Shown here: positions 17,071-26,470 of the stretch, piece after piece | Numbering within the stretch: position 1 is the first letter of the stretch | Layout: every line of letters begins with the position of its first letter | Assembly (NCBI RefSeq): GCF_020215645.1 | Contig: NZ_CP084058.1 | Coordinates: forward strand, 8,432,001 to 8,496,000 | Length of the DNA stretch: 64,000 nucleotides | Source: Nonomuraea gerenzanensis | GTDB lineage: Bacteria > Actinomycetota > Actinomycetes > Streptosporangiales > Streptosporangiaceae | Direction: 5' to 3' | Position numbers and translations under genes: made by a program | The notes under the pieces: model-generated | Told to the model about the DNA's origin: nothing | The model's input: the letters and a program-made list of their open reading frames with translations, nothing else | The model's database searches: none

Positions 17071-17586
17071 CACAGGGCTACTCAGTCCTGCACTTGGTCA
17101 CCCTCGGGGCGGACCTGCGCGAACGCGGGGTGGGACTGCATGTGATCGAGCAGGGCATCGACACCGACACGATGGAGGGTCGCGCGATGTTCGGCATGCT
17201 GTCGGTTCTGGCCGAGCTGCAGCGCGAGCTGATCGTCGCCAACACGATGGACGGCCTGGCCTCCGCCCGCGCCCGCGGCCGGGTCGGCGGCCGCCGACCT
17301 AAGCTCACCGCCGACCAGGCTGCCCTCGCCCAGGAGCTGTACGACGCGCGAGTCAAGACCGTCCAGCAAATCGCTGACCTGTTCGGTGTGCCGCGCTCGA
17401 CGGTGTACGGGCATCTGAAGGGCGACACCGTGCTCCGCCAAGTGAAGGAGGCCCGGGTAAGGTTGTAGTCGGGATGCGGGATTGGCCCACCGGTCCCGAG
17501 TGACTGCCCGCCTTGCGTTCAGGCGAAGCCAAGACACTTGGCCGCATGCCCCTTCGGCGAATGCGCGCGATGCCTGCGCCCTGGGT

Positions 17587-17623
17587 TTGACCTTGACCCT
17601 AGGTCAGGGTGCACGCTGAACGG
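17587..17623 (+). promoter_or_regulatory. MerR-type promoter of the hydrolase-merR operon
   Basis: A -35 TTGACC at 17587-17592 is followed by an inverted repeat (17590-17598/17602-17610, ACCTTGACC/GGTCAGGGT, one mismatch) lying in the spacer, as MerR operators do. With the 19-bp spacer typical of MerR promoters the -10 falls at 17612-17617 and the start site near the GTG at 17624, so the mRNA may be leaderless; no good Shine-Dalgarno is visible. The -10 match is weak. Confidence 0.55.
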
Positions 17624-18430
17624 GTGAGCAACATCAACTCCTCCTGGACCGGCATGGTGCCGATCGACGACACCGCGCTGGCCGTGACCGACACCGGCGG
17701 GCCCGGCCACCCCGTGATCTACCTTAATGGCCAGTTCGCCAGTCAGGCGTACTGGCGGCAGGTCATCGCCGAACTCGGCAGCGACTACCGGCACATCACC
17801 TACGACATGCGGGCCCGCGGCCGATCGAAGCGTTCGGCCGCAGCCGCTTCGTTCGAGACGCACGTCCGTGACATCGACACCGTCCTCGCGGCCAGGGGCG
17901 TGGACCGGCCGCTTGTGGTCGGCTGGTCCTACGGCGCGGCGGTCGCGGTCCACTGGGCCGCCCGCAATCCGGACCGCGCCCTAGGCGTGGTGCCCGTGGA
18001 CGGCGCCTACCCGCACGACTACCCCGACGCACCCCCGGAACAGGTTCGGCAGTTCTGGAGCCGGATGCGCCTGCTGCTGCCGGTGCTCGCCCGGCTGGGC
18101 ATGGCCGCGAAGATGTCCGCCGAGCAGCATGCCCAAAGCAACATCGAGCTCATCGAGATCAGCGCCGCCCTCGGCCCGATCCTGGACGGTGTGACGGTCC
18201 CGGTCCGGTACGTGGTCGCCACGGGTGCCAACCTCGGGGGCGGCCATGATGAAATGGAAAGCGCGCGCGCCACCCTCACCCCGGTGCTCGCCCGCAACCC
18301 GAACATCAAGGTGAGTGCGAAGGTCGCCAGCAACCACAGCAAGATCGTGCGCAAGGACTTCCGCGCGATCGCGGACGCGGTTCGCGAACTCACCGGCGCC
18401 CCACGATCACGGGGCCGGCAGAGCAGATGA
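17624..18430 (+). CDS. Alpha/beta hydrolase (transposon passenger)
   Basis: A 268-residue cytoplasmic hydrolase. Motifs are the oxyanion-side VIYLNGQFAS, the strand YDMRARGRSK, the nucleophile elbow VVGWSYGAAVA (Ser in GWSYG) and a C-terminal histidine in SNHSKIVRKD. The start GTG 17624 (VSNINSSWTGMVPIDDTALA) fits the leaderless MerR-type promoter; an ATG five codons upstream is possible. It overlaps merR by ATGA, so the regulator probably senses a compound that this enzyme acts on. The substrate is unknown. Confidence 0.85.
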   Translation: MSNINSSWTGMVPIDDTALAVTDTGGPGHPVIYLNGQFASQAYWRQVIAELGSDYRHITYDMRARGRSKRSAAAASFETHVRDIDTVLAARGVDRPLVVGWSYGAAVAVHWAARNPDRALGVVPVDGAYPHDYPDAPPEQVRQFWSRMRLLLPVLARLGMAAKMSAEQHAQSNIELIEISAALGPILDGVTVPVRYVVATGANLGGGHDEMESARATLTPVLARNPNIKVSAKVASNHSKIVRKDFRAIADAVRELTGAPRSRGRQSR

Positions 18431-19215
18431 CGGACGGCGTCACGATCGGCCAGGCGGCGGCATTCGCCGACGTCACGGTGAAGGCCATCCGGCACTACCA
18501 CCGGCACAGGCTGATCGACGAACCCGCGCGCGACAGCTCCGGCTATCGGCGCTACGAATCGGCCGACCTGCTGCGGCTGGTCCAGATCCGGACACTGGCC
18601 GGCGCCGGCGTGCCGCTGGCCGAGATCGGGGCGATCCTCGACGCCGATCCCGACCGGTTCGCCACCGCACTCCTCGACGCCGAACGGCGCCTCACCGACC
18701 GGATCGACGATCTGATCGCGCGGCGTGAGACGCTGCGCCGGCTCGCCACCGGCGACCGGGCGCTGCTGCCCGATCGGGCTCTCGCCCTCCTGGACAGGGC
18801 CGCCGATCTCGGCTTGACCCCGGCTGACGTGACGATGGCCCGGGAGGGCTTGGTGTTGATCAAAGCCCTGGTGCCGGAGGGTTTTGATGACTACATCTCC
18901 CGGATCGAGCGCGCCCTCGACGACCCTCGGTACATGTCCTTGATCGAGCGCATGTGGTGTGCCGCCGAGTGGGAGGCGAACGACCCGCGCATCGACGAGC
19001 TCGCCACGGCCATCGCCGACCACTTCCTCGCCCATCCCGCACTGCTGCCCATCCCGGCCGGACTCCAGGACCGCACCGACAGTGCGAGCCGGTACAGCCT
19101 GCTCACCCACCACGGACACGAGCAGAAGCCGGGCTGGACCAGGCTGACCGCGTTGATCGAAGCGCGCCTGCGCTCGGCCGGCATCGACATCGCGGACCAG
19201 ACTCCCCTTCACTGA
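18427..19215 (+). CDS. MerR-family regulator (transposon passenger)
   Basis: A 262-residue regulator. The N-terminal winged helix-turn-helix (TIGQAAAFADVTVKAIRHYH, then GYRRYESADLLRLVQIRTLA) and coiled coil (LLDAERRLTDRIDDLIARRE) are MerR-type. The ~150-residue C-terminal domain has no metal-binding cysteine pattern and resembles the all-helical effector domains of TipA-like or multidrug-type members, suggesting an organic ligand. The start overlaps the hydrolase stop (ATGA). The inverted repeat at 17590-17610 is its likely operator. Confidence 0.9.
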   Translation: MTDGVTIGQAAAFADVTVKAIRHYHRHRLIDEPARDSSGYRRYESADLLRLVQIRTLAGAGVPLAEIGAILDADPDRFATALLDAERRLTDRIDDLIARRETLRRLATGDRALLPDRALALLDRAADLGLTPADVTMAREGLVLIKALVPEGFDDYISRIERALDDPRYMSLIERMWCAAEWEANDPRIDELATAIADHFLAHPALLPIPAGLQDRTDSASRYSLLTHHGHEQKPGWTRLTALIEARLRSAGIDIADQTPLH

Positions 19216-19637
19216 ACTCTGAAATCGCACCCCCGGTTTCCACCGCGTAGGTCGGGCCCACTCCGGCCTTCTGAGCCAGGGGCACTCTGGCAGCCCACGG
19301 CGCCGCCGTCGGCTTTCGGATCCATACCAGCGGCCTCTTCCTGGTCAGTCACCGGGTCATGAGCGTGTGCGCTTCGCCGTGCGTGGAGCGCACAGATACT
19401 CATGCTCGAGGGGGCCGGTCCCGATCAGCCAGGGCCGCCCCCGCCCGGGGCCGGGCTCGTCGCCGTCGAAGCGGCCGCTCGCACCCGCCAGGCCCAGCCC
19501 AGCCTCACTCTGGCGGACACGGCGCCCAAGATCACCGATGTCCTCGACGCCGCTTGACGGGCTTGTCCCGAGGTTCTCGCCGGACCCCCGTACTGCGGCG
19601 CTTCATCGAGAGCTGTCACCAGCCCAAAGGAGGGCAC
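19216..19637. other. Gap with a possible gene remnant
   Basis: No established gene. A short open frame at 19402-19557 ends LVAVEAAARTRQAQPSLTLA DTAPKITDVLDAA-stop, which reads like the C-terminal end of a lost protein; its family is not recognised. A good Shine-Dalgarno (AAAGGAGGG) for the following peptidase sits at 19626-19634. Confidence 0.35.
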
Positions 19638-21518
19638 ATGTCCAGTTTGAAACGGCGAGGGTTCCTCGCCGTGGTCGCACTCGCGATTCCGCTCGTAGTC
19701 GCCGCTGCTCCCGCCGCGTCCGCGACGGCGAAACCGAACATCAAAGTCTCCGGCGGGCGCACGCAGCCCGTTTTCTCCTACAAGGACGCCATCCGTGAGC
19801 ACGTCCGGGTGCCGTCGACGGTCGACAGTGACGGCGACGGTAAGAAGGATCTGATCCGGGTGGACATCATCCGGCCGAAGGAGTCCGGTCCCGGGCTCAA
19901 GGTTCCGGTGATCATGCACCAGAGCCCGTACTTCGGTGAACCGGGTGTCGGCTTCGAGGTCGAAAAGAAGAAGTACGGCGCGGACGGGAACCTGACGAAG
20001 TTTCCGATGTTCTACGACAACTACTTCGTGCCGCGCGGGTACGCGTTGGTGTCCGTCGACATGACCGGCACCCGCTTGTCGGACGGCTGCCCGGCAAGCG
20101 GCGGTCCGTCCGACGTGGTGGGCGGCAAGGCGGTCGTCGACTGGCTCAACGGCCGCGCGGCCGCCTACGACGCCAAGGGCGCTGCGGTCAAGGCATCCTG
20201 GACCACCGGGCGTACCGGGATGATCGGCCACTCCTATGAGGGTGCCCTCGCCATGGCGGTCGCCGGCACCGGGGTGCGGGGGCTGGAGACGATCGTGCCG
20301 ATCGCGGGGCCAAGCAGCTGGTACGACATGTGGCGCGCGAACGGCACCCTCACCGATATCAAGGACGGGCAGGCCTGGATGGCCGCACGGATTGACGAGG
20401 ATCCGGACGAGAAGTGCGCGGCGGTGCGCCGGCGCATGACCGAGGGCTCTGACGACGCCACCGGCAACGACAACGCCTACTGGCAGGAGCTCGACTACCG
20501 GACCGGTCCGATCTCGAAAGCGCGCAACGTGCGCGCCAGCGTCTTTTCGGTGATGGGGATGCAGGACCGGAACGTGATGGCCGACCAGTTCTCCACCTGG
20601 TGGGGCAGGCTGCCCCGCGACGTGCAGCGCAAGGCGTGGGTGACGCAGTACGGGCATCTCGACCCGTTCTGGGCCCGCCGCGACGTGTGGGTCGACACCC
20701 TGCACCAGTGGTTCGACCACGAACTCATGGGCGTCTCCAACGACATCATGCGCCGACCGCGCGTCGACGTGCAGCTCGGTCCGGACCGCTGGATCACCCA
20801 GGCCGACTGGCCCGCACCCGCGGCGCGGACGACGACCCTGCGGCCGCACCAGGACGGTTCCCTGGGCCGCAAACCCTCGACCGGTACCGGCAGCTACCTC
20901 GACACCGCCCAGACCGAGATCGCGATGGCCGACAACCCCGACACCGCCAACCCCAACCGGCTGCCCTTCCTGAGCCCGCCGTTAAAGAAGGCGATGCGGC
21001 TGTCCGGGACGCCGTCGGTGAGCCTGCGGGTCACCCTGAACGAGCCGACCGCCAACCTGGGTGTCGTACTCGTCGACTACGGCACCGACACCCGCATCGA
21101 CTACCGCGAACGCAGCGCGACGTCCGCAGAAGGCCTGAAGTTCATCGGCGGCGAAGACTGCGTCGGCCAGAGCACAGCCGATGACGACGGCTGCTACCTC
21201 AAGGCCGGCGACAACAAGGCGACTTCCGACTTCCACGTGGTCACCCGGGGAATCCTGGACGCGCAGAACCACGAGTCGCTGAGCCGCCAGGCACCACTGA
21301 CGCCCGGCAAGGCCTACCAGATCACCTGGAAGATGCTGCCGCTGGACTACGAGTTCCAGGCCGGTCACCGGCTGGGCCTGATACTGACCGGAACCAACGA
21401 CGACCTCAACCTCGACGAGAGCAGCAACGTCGAACCCGGCACCGGGACCAAGGTCACCGTCGACTTGGCCGACACGTCTATCTCGCTGCCGCTGGTCAAC
21501 GGCACCCCCAGCAAGTAA
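19638..21518 (+). CDS. Exported S15/CocE-type peptidase or esterase
   Basis: A 626-residue secreted enzyme of the X-Pro dipeptidyl-peptidase (S15) family. A signal peptide (MSSLKRRGFLAVVALAIPLV...APAASA) is followed by the alpha/beta-hydrolase domain: VPVIMHQSPYFG, RGYALVSVDMTGTRLSDGCP, the nucleophile GHSYEGALAM (Ser in GxSYxG), an aspartate near MGMQDRNVMADQF and histidine in QYGHLDPFW. A C-terminal jelly-roll domain (LRVTLNEPTANLGVVLVDYG, YEFQAGHRLGLILTG) is typical of the family. It likely releases X-Pro dipeptides or hydrolyses esters outside the cell. It is a transposon passenger, has its own Shine-Dalgarno and ends before a strong hairpin. Confidence 0.92.
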   Translation: MSSLKRRGFLAVVALAIPLVVAAAPAASATAKPNIKVSGGRTQPVFSYKDAIREHVRVPSTVDSDGDGKKDLIRVDIIRPKESGPGLKVPVIMHQSPYFGEPGVGFEVEKKKYGADGNLTKFPMFYDNYFVPRGYALVSVDMTGTRLSDGCPASGGPSDVVGGKAVVDWLNGRAAAYDAKGAAVKASWTTGRTGMIGHSYEGALAMAVAGTGVRGLETIVPIAGPSSWYDMWRANGTLTDIKDGQAWMAARIDEDPDEKCAAVRRRMTEGSDDATGNDNAYWQELDYRTGPISKARNVRASVFSVMGMQDRNVMADQFSTWWGRLPRDVQRKAWVTQYGHLDPFWARRDVWVDTLHQWFDHELMGVSNDIMRRPRVDVQLGPDRWITQADWPAPAARTTTLRPHQDGSLGRKPSTGTGSYLDTAQTEIAMADNPDTANPNRLPFLSPPLKKAMRLSGTPSVSLRVTLNEPTANLGVVLVDYGTDTRIDYRERSATSAEGLKFIGGEDCVGQSTADDDGCYLKAGDNKATSDFHVVTRGILDAQNHESLSRQAPLTPGKAYQITWKMLPLDYEFQAGHRLGLILTGTNDDLNLDESSNVEPGTGTKVTVDLADTSISLPLVNGTPSK

Positions 21519-21543
21519 CAGCAAGATCGACACTCGCGAACTT

Positions 21544-21577
21544 CACTGCGGTGGTGCTCTCCGGCACCACCGCAGTG
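21544..21577 (+). terminator. Hairpin terminator after the S15 peptidase
   Basis: A perfect 14-bp stem (CACTGCGGTGGTGC / GCACCACCGCAGTG) with a 6-nt loop begins 26 bp after the stop codon. No T-run follows, as is common in actinomycetes. Confidence 0.8.
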
Positions 21578-21599
21578 TCACAGATCCCTTCTCCCCACG

Positions 21600-22132
21600 C
21601 CAGCTGCGCGCCTTGCCCGGCGCGTAGCCCACCCTTGCCGACGTCGGCACCCGATGCGACTCCGCCGTCCACGGCGAGGCATACACCGGCATGACATCCT
21701 CACCCAGCTCCAGGCAGCGCCGTGCGAGGTGCCACCACACCGGCGGCACCTCGCAGGCCTTGCAGCATGCGGCCTACGGCATGCACCCCCGAAGAAGCGC
21801 ACGAGCGTCTGCAGCGCGACGCAAGCCAGGCGATACGCTTGCACGCCAGCAGCCCGCCGGCCTCGGTGCCGCAGCCGCTCCGTATCGAGGTCGACCTGCA
21901 TCAGCCCGCGCATGGCGGATCTGGCCGCGCTCATGCCCGGCGTCACCCGGAGCGGGTACACCGTCGCCTTCGACGCCGAGACCATGACGGCCGCCTACGG
22001 CATTACTCCAAGTCATCGTCGCGCTCACCCAAACGGGCCGTGGCCACGGCGGGGGGACCGCGCCCTGCACGGGCCACCCCTGTCATCAACCACCTGCGCC
22101 ACCTGTCTGCAGGGAGCGCGGCGCCGATACCG
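21600..22132. other. Unassigned stretch in the transposon
   Basis: No full gene is supported. A + strand segment around 21913-22017 reads MADLAALMPGVTRSGYTVAF DAETMTAAYGI and looks like the end of a decayed protein; I do not recognise its family. Confidence 0.3.
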
Positions 22133-25058
22133 TCAGGGCATCAGCCCCAGCTCACGCAGCTGTGCGGGCCGCAGCGGCCGCCAGCCGCTGGTGTCGAGCT
22201 TGGCCAGCTCCGCCTCGACGTCCACATTGATCACGCCGAAGAAATTGATATTGTCGCTGTGCCCGGGCGAGATGTGCGACAAGATCTCATCACTCACCTC
22301 CCGGCCCTGCGAACGCAGCTCCAACACCGCCCTGGAATAATATTCGGTCGTCCACGCGACCACTGAATTGGTCAGCAGGGTCAGGCACCACGCCTGCTCG
22401 GTCTGCTGCTCCAAATGCGGCCGGGTGATGGTGCCCTGCTGCGCGTAGTGCAGGTCCCGGCGCAGCGCGTGCAGGCTCTCCCCCTTGTTCAATTGCCGCG
22501 AGATCTTCCTCCTGAAGGCTGGGTCCGACAGGTATTTGGCCAGGTGGACGGTCCTGCGTAGCATGCCCCACTCCTTCAGCGCGGCGGCCAGGGTGTTCTG
22601 CCGGGAGGCGGCCGACCACTTGCCGACGATCAGCGAGGCGGTGGCCTGGCCGTACTTCAGCGAGCCGGCCATCCGCAGCAGGTCCGGCCAGCAGCCGGCC
22701 ACCAGATCCTCGTTCCAGCGCGCGCCCAGCAGCGGCCCGGCATGCGGGTAGCGCTTGGCGATCTCGGTCGGGGTCTCATCCCGTACCAAGGTGACCCGGG
22801 TCAGATCCCGCAACCGCGGGGTCAGCGCCTTGCCGACGAGGTCGAACAACGCAAAGTTGATCAACGTGGCGCCGTGCGTATCGGTCGCATGCTCGGCGAT
22901 CGGAAGATCGGTCGCGTTGCCCAGGAAGTCGTCCAGTCCGACCGGTCACGGTCTTGCCCCGGACGGGGAAGCGCTGGCCGTCGGAGGAGCTCATGGTGCC
23001 GCCGCCGAACACCTTGGCCAGCTCCAGGCCGTAATGGTGGTCGACGATGACCGTGTTGGCCTCGCGCAGCGTCTCCTCCCGCACATACCACTCCATCGTC
23101 CAGGCCAGCACGTCGTAGGACACCCCGCAGGCCTCCGACATCCGGGCCAGGCCCAGGTTCGTGGACATCGCGATGAGCACCGCCAGAATGTTGCGCTTGG
23201 TCTCGGTCGAGGTGCTCAGCTTGCGCCCGCCGGCGTGGGTGAAGCAGTCCAGGAAGTGCGTGCGCGCGTCCAGCTCGATCAGCAGCGAGGCGATCGGCGC
23301 GAACGGCAGCATCCCGGCCAGCTCGTCCTTCAGCGCCTTGGCCTCGGCCGGCACGTCCTCGGCCGGCAGCGGCGGCACCACCAAATGCTCGTCCTCATCC
23401 AGCCGGACCCTGCCGGTATCATCCGGCAGCGCTTGGACCAGCGTCTTCTCCAGCTCCTGCAGGGCCGTGTGCAGTTCCTCCTTGCCCTGCTCCAACGCCT
23501 GGGCCGCATTCGGCGGCTTGCCCACCAGCCGGCAGTACTCGGCGCGCCGAGGCGCCCACTGCTCGGGCGTGTACAGGTAGGTGGCCGGGTCGGCGTAGCG
23601 GCGCGAGCGCGGCACGAACACGTCCCCGCTGCGCAGCCCGTCCCGCAGGGACAAGATCACGTACAGCTCCCAGAAGTGCCGGTAGGCGGTGTCCTCCCCG
23701 GACTTGCGGGCCCTGGCCAGGTAGTCGGCGTACTTGGCGGGCACGAAGCCGACCGGCGCCCCCGCGGGCACCTTCCGGCCGCCGAGCCGGTTCATCTCCT
23801 TCAAGATGGCCACCGCCTCCATCAGCTCGCCCGTGCCCGGCCCGCCCTGGAAGTCGATCGCCGCCAGCACGTTCGGGGTGAACTGGCGCAGGTAGGTGTA
23901 GGAGGACTCCAGCTCCGACAGCCGGCCGTGGTCGCGGGGCAGCGGCTTCCACGCATCAGAGGTGATCTCCCGCAGCCGCTGCATGCCGATCCGCTCGCGC
24001 AGCATCCCGCCCACCTCATCGTCGGGGATCGACGGGTCAGCCAACACCGGCAGGATCAGCTCCATCACCAGTTGCCGGGCCTCGCCCTTCTTGGCCCGCT
24101 CGACCAGGGCCTCATCCGTCTTGGACTTCGCCCGCGACTCCCGCGCGCTGACGGCCTGGTCGAACAGGGCCACCACCTCATCGAGTTGGTCGACGGCGGC
24201 CTGGGCGACGAACGCCAGCAGGATCGGGAACTTGCGTTCCTTGCGCCGCTCCAGTCCCTGGTTGGTCGAGCGGCGCGCGACCTGGGCCAGGAACCGGCGG
24301 CGCTCGTTCGGCAGCACCGAGACGTCCATCTGGTGCGCGTCGATCGCGCGTAACCAGGTCAGCTTGTCGATCGCGGTCTTGACCGACGTCGCCGAGGCGT
24401 CCCGAGCCGGGCTGACCAGCCACTCCAGCTGGGTCATCCCCAACCCCGCATCCACCACCAGCATCCGTTCCAGGTCGGCGCGGAGCTCCTTCGTCAGCAG
24501 GTGTCCCACCAGCTGCGAGGTCAGATCGGAGGCCGCCCTGCGGGCGGTGCCGACCATCTTGGCCAAGATGAGCGCGCCGGGCCGGATCACCTTGGCGGCC
24601 ATCAGGTACTCGCGCGCCAGGTTGAACAGCAGCGTGGGCGAGTCGTGTTCCATCGCCCGGTCCAGCAGAAACTGCTCCAGCTCCTTCATCGCCTGGCTGC
24701 CCGCCGGGGCGCTCTGCCAGTCCAGATACTTGGCCACCTGGCCCATGTGGTCCGAGCGGGTCTGCTCGCGCTTGCCGTACAACCGCAGCGCCGCCGGCGC
24801 CACGCTCAGCCGCTCCGCGACCCGGGCCACGGCCGCCGACGGAGCCGAGCCCACGTCGTCGGGCACGAACCCCAGCTAGGGCAGCGTGCAGAGCTGGACC
24901 AGCATGCCCAGCCGGTCGACAGGGCCCCGCCCGCTGGGACTCACGAACGCCACGTCAGCCGACGTCGGCGTGAAATACCGGATCAACTCATCCGCGCTGA
25001 TCTCCGGGAACGAGCGCAGCTGCGCCAACTGCTCCTCGGAGAACATCTTCTCTGACAA
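22133..25058 (-). pseudogene. tnpA: Tn3-family transposase, inactivated by an amber codon and a deletion
   Basis: Three collinear pieces form one ~960-residue DDE transposase starting MSEKMFSEEQLAQLRSFPEI. At ~24873-24876 a TAG replaces the tryptophan expected in QLCTLPWLGF (kept in the 48-kb copy), in frame. Near 22936 the sequence jumps from SSSDGQRFPVRGKTVT (containing the first catalytic Asp) to LDDFLGNATDLPIAEHATDT with a frameshift. Tn3 transposases have ~40 residues there, including the second catalytic Asp in a HxSDQ motif, and these are deleted. The rest (LRDLTRVTLVRDETPTEIAK to GWRPLRPAQLRELGL) is intact. The enzyme cannot be active. Confidence 0.93.
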
Positions 25059-25164
25059 TGCACCGCTCCACGTGCCGTACCGGACAAAACCGGAACGACC
25101 GTAGCGGCAGTGATCACCAGCCCGCCACAGAAGGTCAACTCCACCGTTACCGCAGATCAGGTGC

Positions 25165-25202
25165 TACTTCGTTGAAAATTTCTTCATTGCTACCGGGACC
25201 CC
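25165..25202 (-). repeat. Right terminal inverted repeat of the Tn3 transposon
   Basis: Reverse complement begins GGGGTCCCGGTAGCAATGAA and matches 14954-14991 with about one difference, continuing inward in similarity. Confidence 0.9.
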
Positions 25203-25203
25203 C

Positions 25204-26226
25204 GGTCATACCGGGAGACGGGTGACGGCTGAAGCGCACCGCAGAGGGCTCGACGTGGTGGTCTCCGGCAGGGACGCGTCCCGGCTGCGGGAGGTCGCCG
25301 AAGGAGCCGAGGTCAGAGTGGCCGACGTGAACGACACTCCGGCGCTGGCCCGCGCGTTCGACGGCTGCGATGTGGTCATCGGCTGTGCCGGGCCGTTCTC
25401 CCGTGTCGGCGACCCGGTCGTGCGGGCGGCCATCACGACCGGCGTCCACAACGTCGACACCTACGCCGAGCAGCCCTTCCTGCGGCGCGTCTTCGACACC
25501 TACACCGAGCAGGCGGAGCAGGCCGGGGTGAGAGTCGTTCCGGCGGTGGGCTTCGACATCCTGCTGGGCGACATGATCGCGCATCTCGCGGGGGCGCGGG
25601 TCGAGCCGCTCGAAGAGCTGACGATCGCCTACCAGACCAACGACTTCGACATGACCCAGGGCACCATCCGCTCGTCGCTGCAGGTGCTGCTGGACGGCGA
25701 CCTCGCCTACGAGGACGACCAGTGGCGGCCCGCCGAGGGCCTGGCCGTCAGGCGCACGTCGTTCACTTTACCCGGCCACAGCACGGAGAGGATGACCGCG
25801 CGGTGGCCGGGCGCGGAGATCGTGACCGTACTCCGCCACGTGCGAGCCCGGCGCGTCGAGATCATCACCGACGCGGCCGTGTTCACTCCAGAGCTGATCT
25901 CCCTCATGCGGCTGCCCGCCGACCAGTGGGACGCCGTCATCGGCCAGTTGCCCGAGGGCCCCTCTGAGGAACGCCGTGCCGTCGCCGACTTCACCATCGT
26001 GGCCGAGGCCGTCGGCGTGGACGGCCGGCGTGCCACCGGCATGGCGCACGCCACCGACATCTACGGCAGCGCCGCGGTGTTCACCGTCGAGGCAGCGCGC
26101 CGCCTGGCCGCGGGGGAGGCCAAGGCCGGGGTGCTCAGCCCGGCGCAGGCGTTCGACCCGGCCGCATTCCTGGAAGGTCTCGCCTGGCACGGCATCGAAT
26201 GGAACGTCGTCGCCGGCGAGAAGTGA
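25204..26226 (+). pseudogene. Saccharopine-dehydrogenase-like reductase, 5' end removed by the transposon
   Basis: The reading frame runs straight out of the transposon end: GHTGRRVTAEAHRRGLDVVV SGRDASRL, the middle of an NAD(P)-binding Rossmann motif (normally GGYGHTGR). It continues CDVVIGCAGPFSRVGDPVVR and VPAVGFDILLGDMIAHLAG, typical of trans-acting enoyl reductase/saccharopine dehydrogenase-like proteins. About ten N-terminal residues, including the first glycines of the cofactor motif, are lost. A GTG at 25222 would give a shortened protein lacking the nucleotide loop, so function is doubtful. Confidence 0.8.
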
Positions 26227-26470
26227 ACGCGAGCTGACTGGTCGTTTGACAGATTCGCACACGGGGTCGTGCCTCTTCGCTGATGAGTGAACCGCCCGAT
26301 GTCGGCTCCGCCACGGACGGGCCCCTGGGGGAAGGCGTTGTGCACGGATCCGTGCCGGTGACCGGCGGATCAGGCCAGGCATCGAGGCCCTGACCGGCCG
26401 GCATCTCATCGTGACAAGAGCAAAGAACGGACGGTGCCGGCAGCGTGGCCGGGCAACGCCGGGCGCCTGG
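26227..26470. other. Short non-coding stretch
   Basis: No gene, repeat or clear regulatory signal seen between the truncated reductase and the decayed LuxR gene. Confidence 0.4.

Larger units (their letters stand above)
15562..17080. mobile_element. IS110-family insertion sequence
   Basis: About 1.52 kb inserted in the resolvase. CTCA occurs at both junctions (15558-15561 and 17081-17084); there are no terminal inverted repeats. A ~250-bp non-coding left end precedes the transposase and only ~10 bp follow its stop, the layout of IS110-group elements that encode a bridge RNA in the left end. Confidence 0.85.
15349..17468 (+). pseudogene. tnpR: Tn3-type serine resolvase (TnpR) split by an IS110 element
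   Basis: The 5' part (GTG at 15349, LFGYARISTADQNPDHQIDA with catalytic Ser in ARIS, to LDRLSRS at ~15561) and the 3' part (17085-17468: VLHLVTLGADLRERGVGLHV, GRAMFGMLSVLAELQRELI, then a helix-turn-helix TVQQIADLFGVPRSTVYGHL) join in frame once the insertion is removed. The restored protein is about 199 residues, normal for a resolvase. The insertion falls inside the catalytic domain and disables it. Confidence 0.92.
14954..25202. mobile_element. Tn3-family transposon carrying hydrolase/MerR and S15 peptidase genes
   Basis: Matching inverted ends (GGGGTCCCGGTAGCAATGAA...) bound ~10.2 kb with a res site, a serine resolvase (split by IS110), passenger genes and a large Tn3 transposase (inactivated). 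The 5-bp sequences next to the ends (ctcga at left, cggtc at right) do not match, so no target duplication is present; a deletion or rearrangement beside one end is likely. The right end lies inside a reductase gene whose 5' end is not found at the left end. Confidence 0.85.
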
